Shown here: positions 1-5,460 of the stretch, one piece after another
How the letters are laid out: the number at the start of each line of letters is the position of its first letter
Position numbering within the stretch: the first letter of the stretch is position 1
NCBI GenBank assembly: GCA_023145185.1
Contig: JAGLEG010000049.1
Span: 1-7,328 of the forward strand
Source: Thermoplasmata archaeon
GTDB lineage: Archaea > Thermoplasmatota > Penumbrarchaeia > Penumbrarchaeales > Penumbrarchaeaceae
Length of the DNA: 7,328 bases
Direction: 5' to 3'
The notes under the pieces: generated by a model
What the model saw: only the letters and a program-made list of their open reading frames with translations
Databases searched by the model: none
Told to the model about the DNA's origin: nothing
Position numbers and translations under genes: made by a program

Positions 1-818
1 TCAGGTTCATAAGAAAGGCGATATTCGACGTTGAGGACACGATAGGCCGGGCTAAAAAATTGATCCCCCTGTTCATCTTCCTCGTATTCTTCATAATCAT
101 CTTCACCGGCATCTCCGGGGGGTTGAAGAACCTGCGTGATACCATGGAGGTCCTTCCGATCTCCGACAACGTCATGGACCTCGTTCTGGACAATATGCTC
201 TTCAAGCTTGGCCTTGCCGCAGCCATCGGGATGATCGCCGCCATCGTCGGCAGGATCAGGCTCTCCAGGTCCAGCAGAAGGAAGGGCGAGGGGAAATATG
301 ACATGGTGGAGAGGTTGTTCGGCTCGCTGCTTATCCTGACCGCCTGTTATGTCGCTTTCGCGCATGGGGCGAACGACGTGGCCAACTCCATCGGCCCCGT
401 TGCTGCCATCTGGAGTGCGGCAAGGGATGGGACGATCTCATCAACGGTGGAGATACCCCCTGTGATCCTGATCCTGGGCGGGGCCGGCATTGTTGTGGGC
501 ATATCAACATGGGGATACAAGGTAATGACCACCATTGGCAAGAAGATCACCAGGATAACCCCCACGAGAGGATTTGCTGCCTCGTTCGGCGGGGCGACGT
601 CGGTTCTCATATGTTCGTTCCTGGGCATCCCCGTCTCAACATCGCAGATAATCGTGGGGGCCGTGATCGGAGTCGGCCTGGCAGGTGGGATAACTGCCAT
701 TGACTTTCGGGTGATCAGGAACATCGTGACATCATGGGTGTTGACCATACCCATCGCAGCCGGCACCGCCGCGGCCCTGTTCCTCCTCTTCCGGGGGATA
801 ATGCTTATCATACTGTGA
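1..818 (+). CDS. pit: Inorganic phosphate transporter, PiT family (5'-partial)
   Basis: This is the C-terminal part of a PiT (PF01384) permease, which imports inorganic phosphate across the cytoplasmic membrane driven by a cation gradient. The frame is open from the left edge (first full codon at 3). The TTG at 60 is not the start, because the residues before it (RFIRKAIFDVEDTIGRAKK) read as the usual amphipathic stretch leading into a PiT membrane helix. The diagnostic second-half signature GANDVANSIGPVAA lies at 366-407, followed by several hydrophobic helices. The second motif is GIPVSTSQ at 624-647; family members often have STTH or STSQ there. A basic loop at about 261-300 (RIRLSRSSRRKGEGK) separates the two halves. 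The PhoU-like partner gene follows after 22 bases, so the two are probably cotranscribed. The family is certain; the substrate could in principle be sulfate, as in a few relatives, but the DUF47 neighbour favours phosphate. Confidence 0.95.
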   Translation, partial: RFIRKAIFDVEDTIGRAKKLIPLFIFLVFFIIIFTGISGGLKNLRDTMEVLPISDNVMDLVLDNMLFKLGLAAAIGMIAAIVGRIRLSRSSRRKGEGKYDMVERLFGSLLILTACYVAFAHGANDVANSIGPVAAIWSAARDGTISSTVEIPPVILILGGAGIVVGISTWGYKVMTTIGKKITRITPTRGFAASFGGATSVLICSFLGIPVSTSQIIVGAVIGVGLAGGITAIDFRVIRNIVTSWVLTIPIAAGTAAALFLLFRGIMLIIL

Positions 819-827
819 GGGCCATGA

Positions 828-835
828 AGGTGAGG
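828..835 (+). promoter_or_regulatory. Shine-Dalgarno site of the DUF47 gene
   Basis: AGGTGAGG lies 5 bases before the ATG at 841 and matches the GGAGGTGA core expected from an archaeal 16S 3' end. It supports ATG 841 as the start, and translation from a transcript shared with the PiT gene. Confidence 0.65.
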
Positions 836-840
836 AACAA

Positions 841-1545
841 ATGAAGAACGATTCCATATTCGACAACATCCGCGTCCCTATCGTGGACACCATTTACAGG
901 AGCCCGTTTGAGGGCCTTCAGAAACATTCCGAAAAGATAGAGGAGTGTGTCAAGAACCTCCGGCTCTGCCTCAACGCCTATCTGGAATGCGATTTCAAGA
1001 AAGCGGAGAGATATGCAAGGAAGGTATCAGAGGTGGAGCATGAGGCGGACCTGATCAAGTCCAATACCCGTGCACACCTCCCCAAATTCCTCTTCATGTC
1101 CGTATCCCGGGCTGATTTTCACGCCTTGCTCCACCATTCGGATGCCATCCTCGATGACGCCGAGGACGTCGCTGTGCTTCTTACGATGAAGAGCACCCCC
1201 GTTCCCGATGAGGTTTCCGAGGGCCTCCATGAGCTGATGGACAAGGTCCTGGAGTGCGTTGGGACCTACCAGGAGGTCATGTCCCGAATGGGGACCCTCG
1301 TCGAAGTGAGCTTCGGCGGGAAGGAAAGGGACAGGGCCAAGGAGCTGATCAAGGCCATCCATCTGCAGGAACACGAGGCGGACGTGATAGAGCACAGGAT
1401 ATCCAAGCACCTCTTCAACATCGACCTTGAGATAATGGACCCCCTTCAGGTCATACACATGCTCAAGGTCCTCAACCGCCTTGGAGGCATGGCAGACAAG
1501 GCCGAGAACGCCGGGGAGAAGGTTCGTGAACTTCTCGCCAGGTGA
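841..1545 (+). CDS. DUF47 / PhoU-like phosphate transport accessory protein
   Basis: A 234-residue soluble, all-helical protein of the DUF47 family (PF01865, TIGR00153), a PhoU relative that is usually encoded beside PiT permeases and is thought to regulate or assist them. Two internally related halves are visible. The first has EVEHEADLIK at residues 64-73 and DAILDDAEDVA at 101-111. The second has LQEHEADVIEHRI at 175-187 and LNRLGGMADKAENAGE at 211-226. The acidic and His residues of the EHEAD motifs are good candidates for the metal-binding helices known in PhoU structures (inference). There is no signal peptide or membrane segment, so it should act on the cytoplasmic side. The length is typical and the ATG has a good Shine-Dalgarno site. 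It sits 22 bases after pit, and a short T-run follows its stop. Confidence 0.93.
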   Translation: MKNDSIFDNIRVPIVDTIYRSPFEGLQKHSEKIEECVKNLRLCLNAYLECDFKKAERYARKVSEVEHEADLIKSNTRAHLPKFLFMSVSRADFHALLHHSDAILDDAEDVAVLLTMKSTPVPDEVSEGLHELMDKVLECVGTYQEVMSRMGTLVEVSFGGKERDRAKELIKAIHLQEHEADVIEHRISKHLFNIDLEIMDPLQVIHMLKVLNRLGGMADKAENAGEKVRELLAR

Positions 1546-1553
1546 GCTTTTTC
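1546..1553 (+). terminator. Possible weak T-run terminator after the pit operon
   Basis: GCTTTTTC directly follows the DUF47 stop codon. Archaeal termination often occurs at short T-runs without a hairpin, so this could end the pit-DUF47 transcript. Five Ts is weak evidence, and read-through into the next operon is possible. Confidence 0.3.
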
Positions 1554-1591
1554 AGGCGTCGATATCGAGGCCATAACAAGGGAGATATATT

Positions 1592-1603
1592 ACCTATATA
1601 GGT
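1592..1603. promoter_or_regulatory. Perfect 12-bp palindrome upstream of nptA (possible operator or TATA element)
   Basis: ACCTATATAGGT is its own reverse complement. It lies in the AT-rich gap between the two phosphate modules, 52 bases before the nptA GTG. Its size and symmetry suit a dimeric regulator, but its core CTATATAG could instead be a TATA box for a transcript starting near 1625. No binding protein can be named from sequence. Confidence 0.4.
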
Positions 1604-1619
1604 CTACATAGATTATTGT

Positions 1620-1641
1620 GAATATACTTATATCTATATTC
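1620..1641. promoter_or_regulatory. Inverted repeat flanking a TATA-like box, nptA promoter
   Basis: The 7-bp arms GAATATA (1620-1626) and TATATTC (1635-1641) are perfect inverted repeats around the 8-bp spacer CTTATATC. The spacer and its edges hold a TATA-like element centred about 25 bases before the GTG at 1656, the distance expected for an archaeal TATA box driving a leaderless or near-leaderless transcript. A regulator bound to the arms would overlap the TBP site, which would suit repression. The promoter assignment is reasonable; the operator role is inference, since AT-rich DNA forms such repeats easily. Confidence 0.45.
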
Positions 1642-1655
1642 TCACTTCACCGGAT

Positions 1656-2909
1656 GTGAGCAAAAGAAACTCCCGCAGGATGGGCCGCCCGAGGGCGAGA
1701 ATTGACGATTCCGAGAGGCCCTCCTGGATGGGAAGGCAGAGGTCTGCGGTATCCCGCATAATGGATAACCGGGCACTCAATGTCCTGATATTCCTCGGAG
1801 CCATCTATTTCTTCATCATCGGTATTAAACTGATGGGGGGCGGGTTCAAGATGATGGGGGGCGACTTCTCGGAATCGCTCATAGAGACCACGTCCAATCC
1901 ATTTGTTGGCCTCTGCATAGGGATCTTCGCAACTGCGGTGATCCAGAGCTCATCCGCGACGACATCCACCGTGGTCGCCATGGTCGTTGCGAACCCATCG
2001 TTCTATCCAAATGCGATCCCCATCATCATCGGTGCGAACATTGGCACCTCGGTGACAAATGTGATCGTTGCCCTGGGCCACATAAGGCACAAGGGGGCGT
2101 TCAGAAGGGCCTTCGCTGGGGCGCTGGTCCACGACCTCTTCAATATCATCGCGGCATCGCTTATCTTCCCGCTTGAATGGCTGGTGCGGATCTTCACTGG
2201 AAAAGGGTTCCTGGAGAGGCTGGGCGAGGTGACCGCAACGGCCCTGTTGGGAAACAAAGGGGCGAAATTCGACCTCATCCACAGGATACTTGACCCCGTA
2301 CTGGAGCCCATGAAGGAGTACATCATTGGATTCGACATATACCCGGAACTGATGCTGCTTATCGTCGGGGTCGTGATACTGTTCATATCATTGACACTTA
2401 TCACAAAAGCAGCAAGGAAGACCATCGACGGCAAGGTCCAGCAGATCCTCGATAAGGTGCTGTTTAGGAACGATGCCACCTCCTTCGCCTCGGGGGCCGC
2501 GCTCACATCCTTCGTACAGAGCTCCTCGGTCACGACATCACTGGTGGTGCCGCTTGTTGGCGGGGGGATCCTCACGATCAGGCAGATATTCCCATATACC
2601 CTTGGAGCCAATATTGGCACGACCGTCACCGCCATCCTTGCAGCCCTCGCTTTACTGGAGGGAGGAGGAGGGGTGCCGGTGGAACTTGTGGAAGGGGCCA
2701 GGTTCGGCCTTGCTATAGCCTTTGTACATCTCTATTTCAACATCACGGGGATAGTGCTGCTCTATCCTTTCAAGAAGGTGCCGATATATCTGGCACAGAG
2801 GCTTTCTCGATACATGTCCAACAACAGGAAGATGGCGATCATATTCGTTCTGGTCGTCTTCTTCGGGATCCCGGGTCTTATAATACTTATAGATAGATCG
2901 ATATTCTAA
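1656..2909 (+). CDS. Na+/phosphate cotransporter, NptA/PNaS family
   Basis: A 417-residue membrane protein of the Na/Pi-cotransporter family (PF02690), which couples phosphate uptake, or in some bacteria efflux, to sodium. The hallmark inverted duplication is clear. The first half has QSSSATTS at residues 97-104, GANIGT at 126-131 and HDLFN at 159-163. The second has QSSSVTTS at 288-295, GANIGT at 318-323 and VHLYFN at 357-362. The QSSS motifs form the substrate and sodium site in the family. Hydrophobic helices run from about residue 42 to 412. A hydrophilic Arg-rich tail of about 38 residues precedes the first helix. GTG 1656 is chosen because the TATA-like box lies about 25 bases before it and no good Shine-Dalgarno site exists; the ATG just before it (1654) runs straight into TGA. 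ATG 1680 is an alternative. Many bacterial homologues carry a fused C-terminal PhoU domain; here that is the next gene. Confidence 0.93.
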   Translation: MSKRNSRRMGRPRARIDDSERPSWMGRQRSAVSRIMDNRALNVLIFLGAIYFFIIGIKLMGGGFKMMGGDFSESLIETTSNPFVGLCIGIFATAVIQSSSATTSTVVAMVVANPSFYPNAIPIIIGANIGTSVTNVIVALGHIRHKGAFRRAFAGALVHDLFNIIAASLIFPLEWLVRIFTGKGFLERLGEVTATALLGNKGAKFDLIHRILDPVLEPMKEYIIGFDIYPELMLLIVGVVILFISLTLITKAARKTIDGKVQQILDKVLFRNDATSFASGAALTSFVQSSSVTTSLVVPLVGGGILTIRQIFPYTLGANIGTTVTAILAALALLEGGGGVPVELVEGARFGLAIAFVHLYFNITGIVLLYPFKKVPIYLAQRLSRYMSNNRKMAIIFVLVVFFGIPGLIILIDRSIF

Positions 2910-2912
2910 CAT

Positions 2913-2919
2913 GAGGTGA
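2913..2919 (+). promoter_or_regulatory. Strong Shine-Dalgarno site deciding the PhoU start
   Basis: GAGGTGA is a full match to the archaeal anti-Shine-Dalgarno core and sits 5 bases before ATG 2925. An in-frame GTG at 2916 lies inside this site, which argues that ATG 2925, not GTG 2916, begins the PhoU protein. Confidence 0.75.
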
Positions 2920-2924
2920 AAAAG

Positions 2925-3596
2925 ATGTTCAAGAACCTGTACGACGCCATCAAGAAGAAGGATATGCTGGACGTCTCCTACGAGATAATGGATAACCTCC
3001 ACGAGCAGACCTACGAGATGTTCAAGATGGCCTCCGAATGCGCCATATCCGGAGAGGTGCCGGAGGAGGACCTCATCAAGATGGACAAGGAGATCAACTA
3101 CATGGTCCAGATGATCAGGAAGAACGTCCTTGAGCACTTCTCCCTATCCTCAACTCCCAACCTCCATGCCGGATTGGTGCTTATCTCCCTCATCATCGAC
3201 TACGAGCGCATCGGAGATTACACCAAGGCCCTGTGCAGGATCAGGAACAACTTCCATTTCACGGGCGATCTCGATCCAGAGATCAGGGAGAACCTGGAGA
3301 AGATGGCGGAGGCCATCCTGAAGATGTTCCCCGAGGCGTACAGCAACATCGAGGAGAGCTACAGCTCCAAAACCCCCAAGATCACCTCCTTCGAGGAGAA
3401 CCTCAAGGAGGAGCACAGGGAGCTCCGCGAGAACATCCTTCAGGACTATATCGGCAAGAACCAGGCCCTATCGGCAGCCGTTGCCGCATCCCAGCTCAGG
3501 AGGATAGCAGGCCACCTGGACAATATAGGTACTGCCGGGACCAGGCCGTTTCCGAAACTTGGGTTCAAACCAGGGGCATCGTCCTTTGAGGAGTGA
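2925..3596 (+). CDS. PhoU-domain protein paired with the Na/Pi cotransporter
   Basis: A 223-residue soluble helical protein with PhoU features (PF01895). PhoU proteins bind metal clusters and modulate phosphate transporters and signalling. The first three-helix unit is intact, with DKEINYM at residues 54-60 and the signature ERIGDYTK at 94-101. The second unit has RRIAGHLDNI at 192-201, where Arg and Gly replace the usual Glu and Asp of the E-x-x-x-D metal motif; the same position is often non-canonical in PhoU domains fused to NptA transporters (recollection). It follows nptA after 15 bases with its own strong Shine-Dalgarno site, so it is very likely cotranslated and works with that permease. 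The C-terminal tail (about 203-223) is Gly/Pro-rich and probably disordered. The stop codon abuts the stop of the convergent gene. Confidence 0.88.
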   Translation: MFKNLYDAIKKKDMLDVSYEIMDNLHEQTYEMFKMASECAISGEVPEEDLIKMDKEINYMVQMIRKNVLEHFSLSSTPNLHAGLVLISLIIDYERIGDYTKALCRIRNNFHFTGDLDPEIRENLEKMAEAILKMFPEAYSNIEESYSSKTPKITSFEENLKEEHRELRENILQDYIGKNQALSAAVAASQLRRIAGHLDNIGTAGTRPFPKLGFKPGASSFEE

Positions 3597-4034
3597 TCAG
3601 ATCCCCCACCTGGACCACTCCCTCTTCGCCGTGAGATGTTCGAACCGGATGAAACCCAGCTTCAGACGTTCGACCCAGAAGAAGTTGTAGGGTTTTCTGG
3701 GAAGCGAATCCGAGAATAGATGCAGAAACCTTCTGACGTGTTTCGCGTTCTTTTTCGTGATCCCCTTGACCTCGATGTAATGTACCAATCCCGAATGGGT
3801 GGGCTTTTCGTCATATACGTTGATCACGAACTTCCCAGGGTCCCGTATCAGGAACTGGAAGACGTACGATGCCTGTGGGATGGCTATCATTATCATCATC
3901 TTGCTGAAATGCCTCTCGCTCCTGTCCCTGTCGTAGGTCCAGCCCAAAGTGTCCAGGGCCTCCCTGGCCTTCCTGGAGATCGAGGGCGAATCGTAGCACA
4001 CTGCAGCTCGCCAGGTGGTGGGAGGGGGGGACAT
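3597..4034 (-). CDS. Unrecognised 145-residue conserved-looking protein
   Basis: I do not recognise this family. It is a soluble, basic, aromatic-rich protein with no signal peptide or membrane helix. Residues 18-45 look helical and charged. Residues 46-92 alternate like beta strands (MMIMIAIP, YVFQFLIRD, KFVINVYDE, VHYIEVKG). Residues 94-110 form a basic helix (KKNAKHVRRFLHLF). The end is Trp/Phe/Arg-rich (NFFWVERLKLGFIRF, then KREWSRW). An alpha/beta fold that binds nucleic acid or a protein partner is possible but unproven. The ATG at 4034 is followed by a seven-base C run encoding Pro-Pro, so the start region could be affected by a sequencing slip. A modest Shine-Dalgarno-like GAGGTC lies about 12 bases upstream. 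It starts 30 bases after the parvulin stop and is probably cotranscribed with it. Clean codon use and tight packing support a real gene. Confidence 0.75.
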   Translation of the reverse strand: MSPPPTTWRAAVCYDSPSISRKAREALDTLGWTYDRDRSERHFSKMMIMIAIPQASYVFQFLIRDPGKFVINVYDEKPTHSGLVHYIEVKGITKKNAKHVRRFLHLFSDSLPRKPYNFFWVERLKLGFIRFEHLTAKREWSRWGI

Positions 4035-4064
4035 CTAAACAACCTGACCTCGAAATGTGATGGA

Positions 4065-4346
4065 TCACTTCCTGTCCGTGAGCTTGATAAGATGGTAGCC
4101 GAACTGCGTTTTGATGGGGGGCGTAATGGCGCCGACCTCCATGTTGAAAACGACAGCGTCGAACTCGGGGACCATCTGGCCCTTACGGAAGTATCCCAGG
4201 TCCCCACCCTTTTTACCCGATGGGCACTGTGAGTGCTTTCTCGCCAGGTTCTCAAAGCTCTTTCCGTTCTTGATCTTCTTCTGCAGCGTGAGAGCCTCGC
4301 TCTCGGTCCTCACCAGAATGTGACTTGCCTTAACCTGTGTAACCAT
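4065..4346 (-). CDS. Parvulin-type peptidyl-prolyl cis-trans isomerase, single domain
   Basis: A 93-residue stand-alone parvulin (PF00639, rotamase) that catalyses cis-trans isomerisation of Xaa-Pro bonds during protein folding. The length and sequence closely resemble E. coli PpiC (Par10) and the small archaeal parvulins. Visible landmarks are SHILV with His9, SQCPSGKKGGDLGYF with Cys41, GQMVPEFD with Met58 and Phe62, VVF at 65-67, and QFGYHLIKL with His85; the two His, the Cys and the Met/Phe pocket match the known active site. The gene has no signal peptide or WW domain, so it is cytoplasmic with no obvious phospho-specificity. The frame stays open upstream to 4481, but those 45 residues are not parvulin-like and overlap the upstream gene. 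ATG 4346 has a good Shine-Dalgarno site. It lies between the dehydrogenase and the unknown 145-residue gene. Confidence 0.94.
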   Translation of the reverse strand: MVTQVKASHILVRTESEALTLQKKIKNGKSFENLARKHSQCPSGKKGGDLGYFRKGQMVPEFDAVVFNMEVGAITPPIKTQFGYHLIKLTDRK

Positions 4347-4350
4347 TTGA

Positions 4351-4355
4351 TCACC
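4351..4355 (-). promoter_or_regulatory. Shine-Dalgarno site of the parvulin gene
   Basis: On the minus strand GGTGA lies 4 bases before ATG 4346, matching the archaeal anti-Shine-Dalgarno sequence. It fixes the short 93-residue parvulin as the product rather than the longer open frame. Confidence 0.65.
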
Positions 4356-4357
4356 GT

Positions 4358-4390
4358 TTCGGCCGAAGGTGTTTGGGGGTGAAATATGTT
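4358..4390 (-). promoter_or_regulatory. Possible parvulin promoter with a 10-bp palindrome
   Basis: The 52-base gap after the dehydrogenase stop holds a TATA-like ACATATTT (minus strand, near 4381-4390) and, about 20 bases downstream, the perfect palindrome TTCGGCCGAA (4358-4367). Together they could be an internal promoter giving the parvulin its own transcript. The evidence is only motif spacing. Confidence 0.3.
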
Positions 4391-4398
4391 TTGCACCA

Positions 4399-5376
4399 TC
4401 AGATGTCCACATCTTTTCCAATGCCCTCTTCCCTGGCCAGATCATATACGAGCTTGGCCGTGGCCGTATCCTGTATGGCAAGCCCGTTGGACTTGAACAG
4501 CGTTATCTGCTCCGGAGAGGCCCTCGCCTCCCTGGAACCCACCACTATCTCACCCAGATCGGCATGGATGTGATCGGGTGTGATGGCGCCCTCTTCCACG
4601 GGCATCATGATATCACCGGCCTCGTTCAGGCACGCCTCCCTTGAATCGGCTATCAGCAGGGACCTTTTTATGATCTGTGTATCCAGCTCCCTAGCTCCCG
4701 GGGAATGGCTGCCTATGCCGTTTATGTGCGCTCCGGCCTTCACCTTTGATCCATCGAAGATGGGCGTGGGGGAAGACGTTGCGGTGCAGATGAGATCGGC
4801 ATTTAGAAGCTGGCCCATATCGTCGCAGACCTCCACCGGGATGTCGAGCTTTTCCGACATCTCCTTTGCAAACTTCTCTGCGGCCTCGGGGAACTTATCG
4901 TGGACAAGCGCCCTGGATACGTCCCTGACCTCGCACATCGCCCATAGCTGCATCTTCGCCTGAGCGCCTGCGCCGAAGATCGAGACGACCTGCTCCTCAT
5001 CCTCCCTTGCCAGGAACTTCGTGGCCAGTCCGCTGACCGCTCCGGTCCTCACGGCGGTGAGGTAACCCCCATCCATAATGCAGATCACCTCTCCGGTCTT
5101 GGAATCCTGCAGGAGGACCTTCCCGATAGTGGTGGGCATGTTGTGGTCCTTGGGGTTGTCCTTGTACACGGTTACGACCTTGCACGCAAGGGCGTTCATC
5201 TCCTGGAGATATGCTGGCATGTAGAGCGAAATGCCGCCGGGGGGTTTGATATTGATCCGGAGCGGGAGAACGGCCGTACCGTTCGCCATCTCGGTAAAAG
5301 CCTTCTCCAGCATATCTATGCAGTCGGTCATGTCCAGAACGGATATCACATCTTCCCTGTTGAGCAATAGTACCAT
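4399..5376 (-). CDS. Ornithine cyclodeaminase/mu-crystallin family dehydrogenase, probably alanine dehydrogenase
   Basis: A 325-residue cytoplasmic NAD(P)-dependent enzyme of the OCD/mu-crystallin family (PF02423), whose members include archaeal alanine dehydrogenase, ornithine cyclodeaminase and ketimine reductases. Arg40 (LPLRINI) and Lys66 (ALACKVV) match the substrate-carboxylate and catalytic lysine positions. DGGYLTAVRTGAVSGLAT at 102-119 is the family signature. The Rossmann loop FGAGAQA is at 134-140, with Asp160 at the end of the next strand, favouring NAD over NADP (inference). GSHSPGARELD at 222-232 has His224 where ornithine cyclodeaminase has its catalytic Asp, so true OCD activity is unlikely. 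The C-terminal motif KSNGLAIQD is at 295-303. The length is normal. ATG 5376 has the purine-rich Shine-Dalgarno site GAGGAGG just upstream. It is the first gene of the leftward group. Alanine dehydrogenase is the best guess; substrate is not settled by sequence. Confidence 0.9.
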   Translation of the reverse strand: MVLLLNREDVISVLDMTDCIDMLEKAFTEMANGTAVLPLRINIKPPGGISLYMPAYLQEMNALACKVVTVYKDNPKDHNMPTTIGKVLLQDSKTGEVICIMDGGYLTAVRTGAVSGLATKFLAREDEEQVVSIFGAGAQAKMQLWAMCEVRDVSRALVHDKFPEAAEKFAKEMSEKLDIPVEVCDDMGQLLNADLICTATSSPTPIFDGSKVKAGAHINGIGSHSPGARELDTQIIKRSLLIADSREACLNEAGDIMMPVEEGAITPDHIHADLGEIVVGSREARASPEQITLFKSNGLAIQDTATAKLVYDLAREEGIGKDVDI

Positions 5377-5380
5377 ATTC

Positions 5381-5389
5381 CTTCCTCCT
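5381..5389 (-). promoter_or_regulatory. Shine-Dalgarno site of the dehydrogenase gene
   Basis: On the minus strand the run GAGGAGGAAG lies a few bases before ATG 5376 and fits archaeal ribosome binding, supporting that start. Confidence 0.6.
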
Positions 5390-5433
5390 CGGGAACCATG
5401 GGTTCACCTGTGTGGGTATAAGAGGCATCATAC

Positions 5434-5446
5434 CTGATATATTTTC
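5434..5446 (-). promoter_or_regulatory. TATA-like box of the dehydrogenase operon
   Basis: On the minus strand GAAAATATATCA lies in the 84-base gap between the surface-protein stop and the dehydrogenase start. Transcription about 25 bases downstream would give a leader of roughly 35 bases holding the Shine-Dalgarno site. A second TATA-like CTTATAC lies near 5416-5422. The palindrome CGTTAACG (5446-5453) abuts the upstream side. Confidence 0.4.
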
Positions 5447-5460
5447 GTTAACGAGTTAGT

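Noticed and set aside
60..62. TTG as the start of the phosphate permease
   Set aside because: The frame is open to the left edge and the upstream residues read as normal PiT sequence, so the gene is simply cut by the window.
1546..1655. Small RNA or riboswitch in the gap between the two phosphate modules
   Set aside because: The region is short and AT-rich with palindromic promoter-like elements but no sustained stem-loop structure or known aptamer motif that I can see.
2003..2635. 210-residue open frame on the minus strand across nptA
   Set aside because: It is antisense to a clear transporter gene and shows no recognisable motif; long opposite-strand frames are common in GC-rich coding DNA.
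2916..2918. GTG start for the PhoU gene
   Set aside because: It lies within a perfect Shine-Dalgarno site that serves the in-frame ATG at 2925.
3720..4232. 170-residue open frame on the plus strand
   Set aside because: It runs antisense through both the unknown gene and the parvulin, has no family features, and the parvulin on the other strand is certain.
4347..4481. 45-residue N-terminal extension of the parvulin
   Set aside because: It overlaps the dehydrogenase coding region, does not resemble a signal peptide or parvulin sequence, and ATG 4346 has its own Shine-Dalgarno site.
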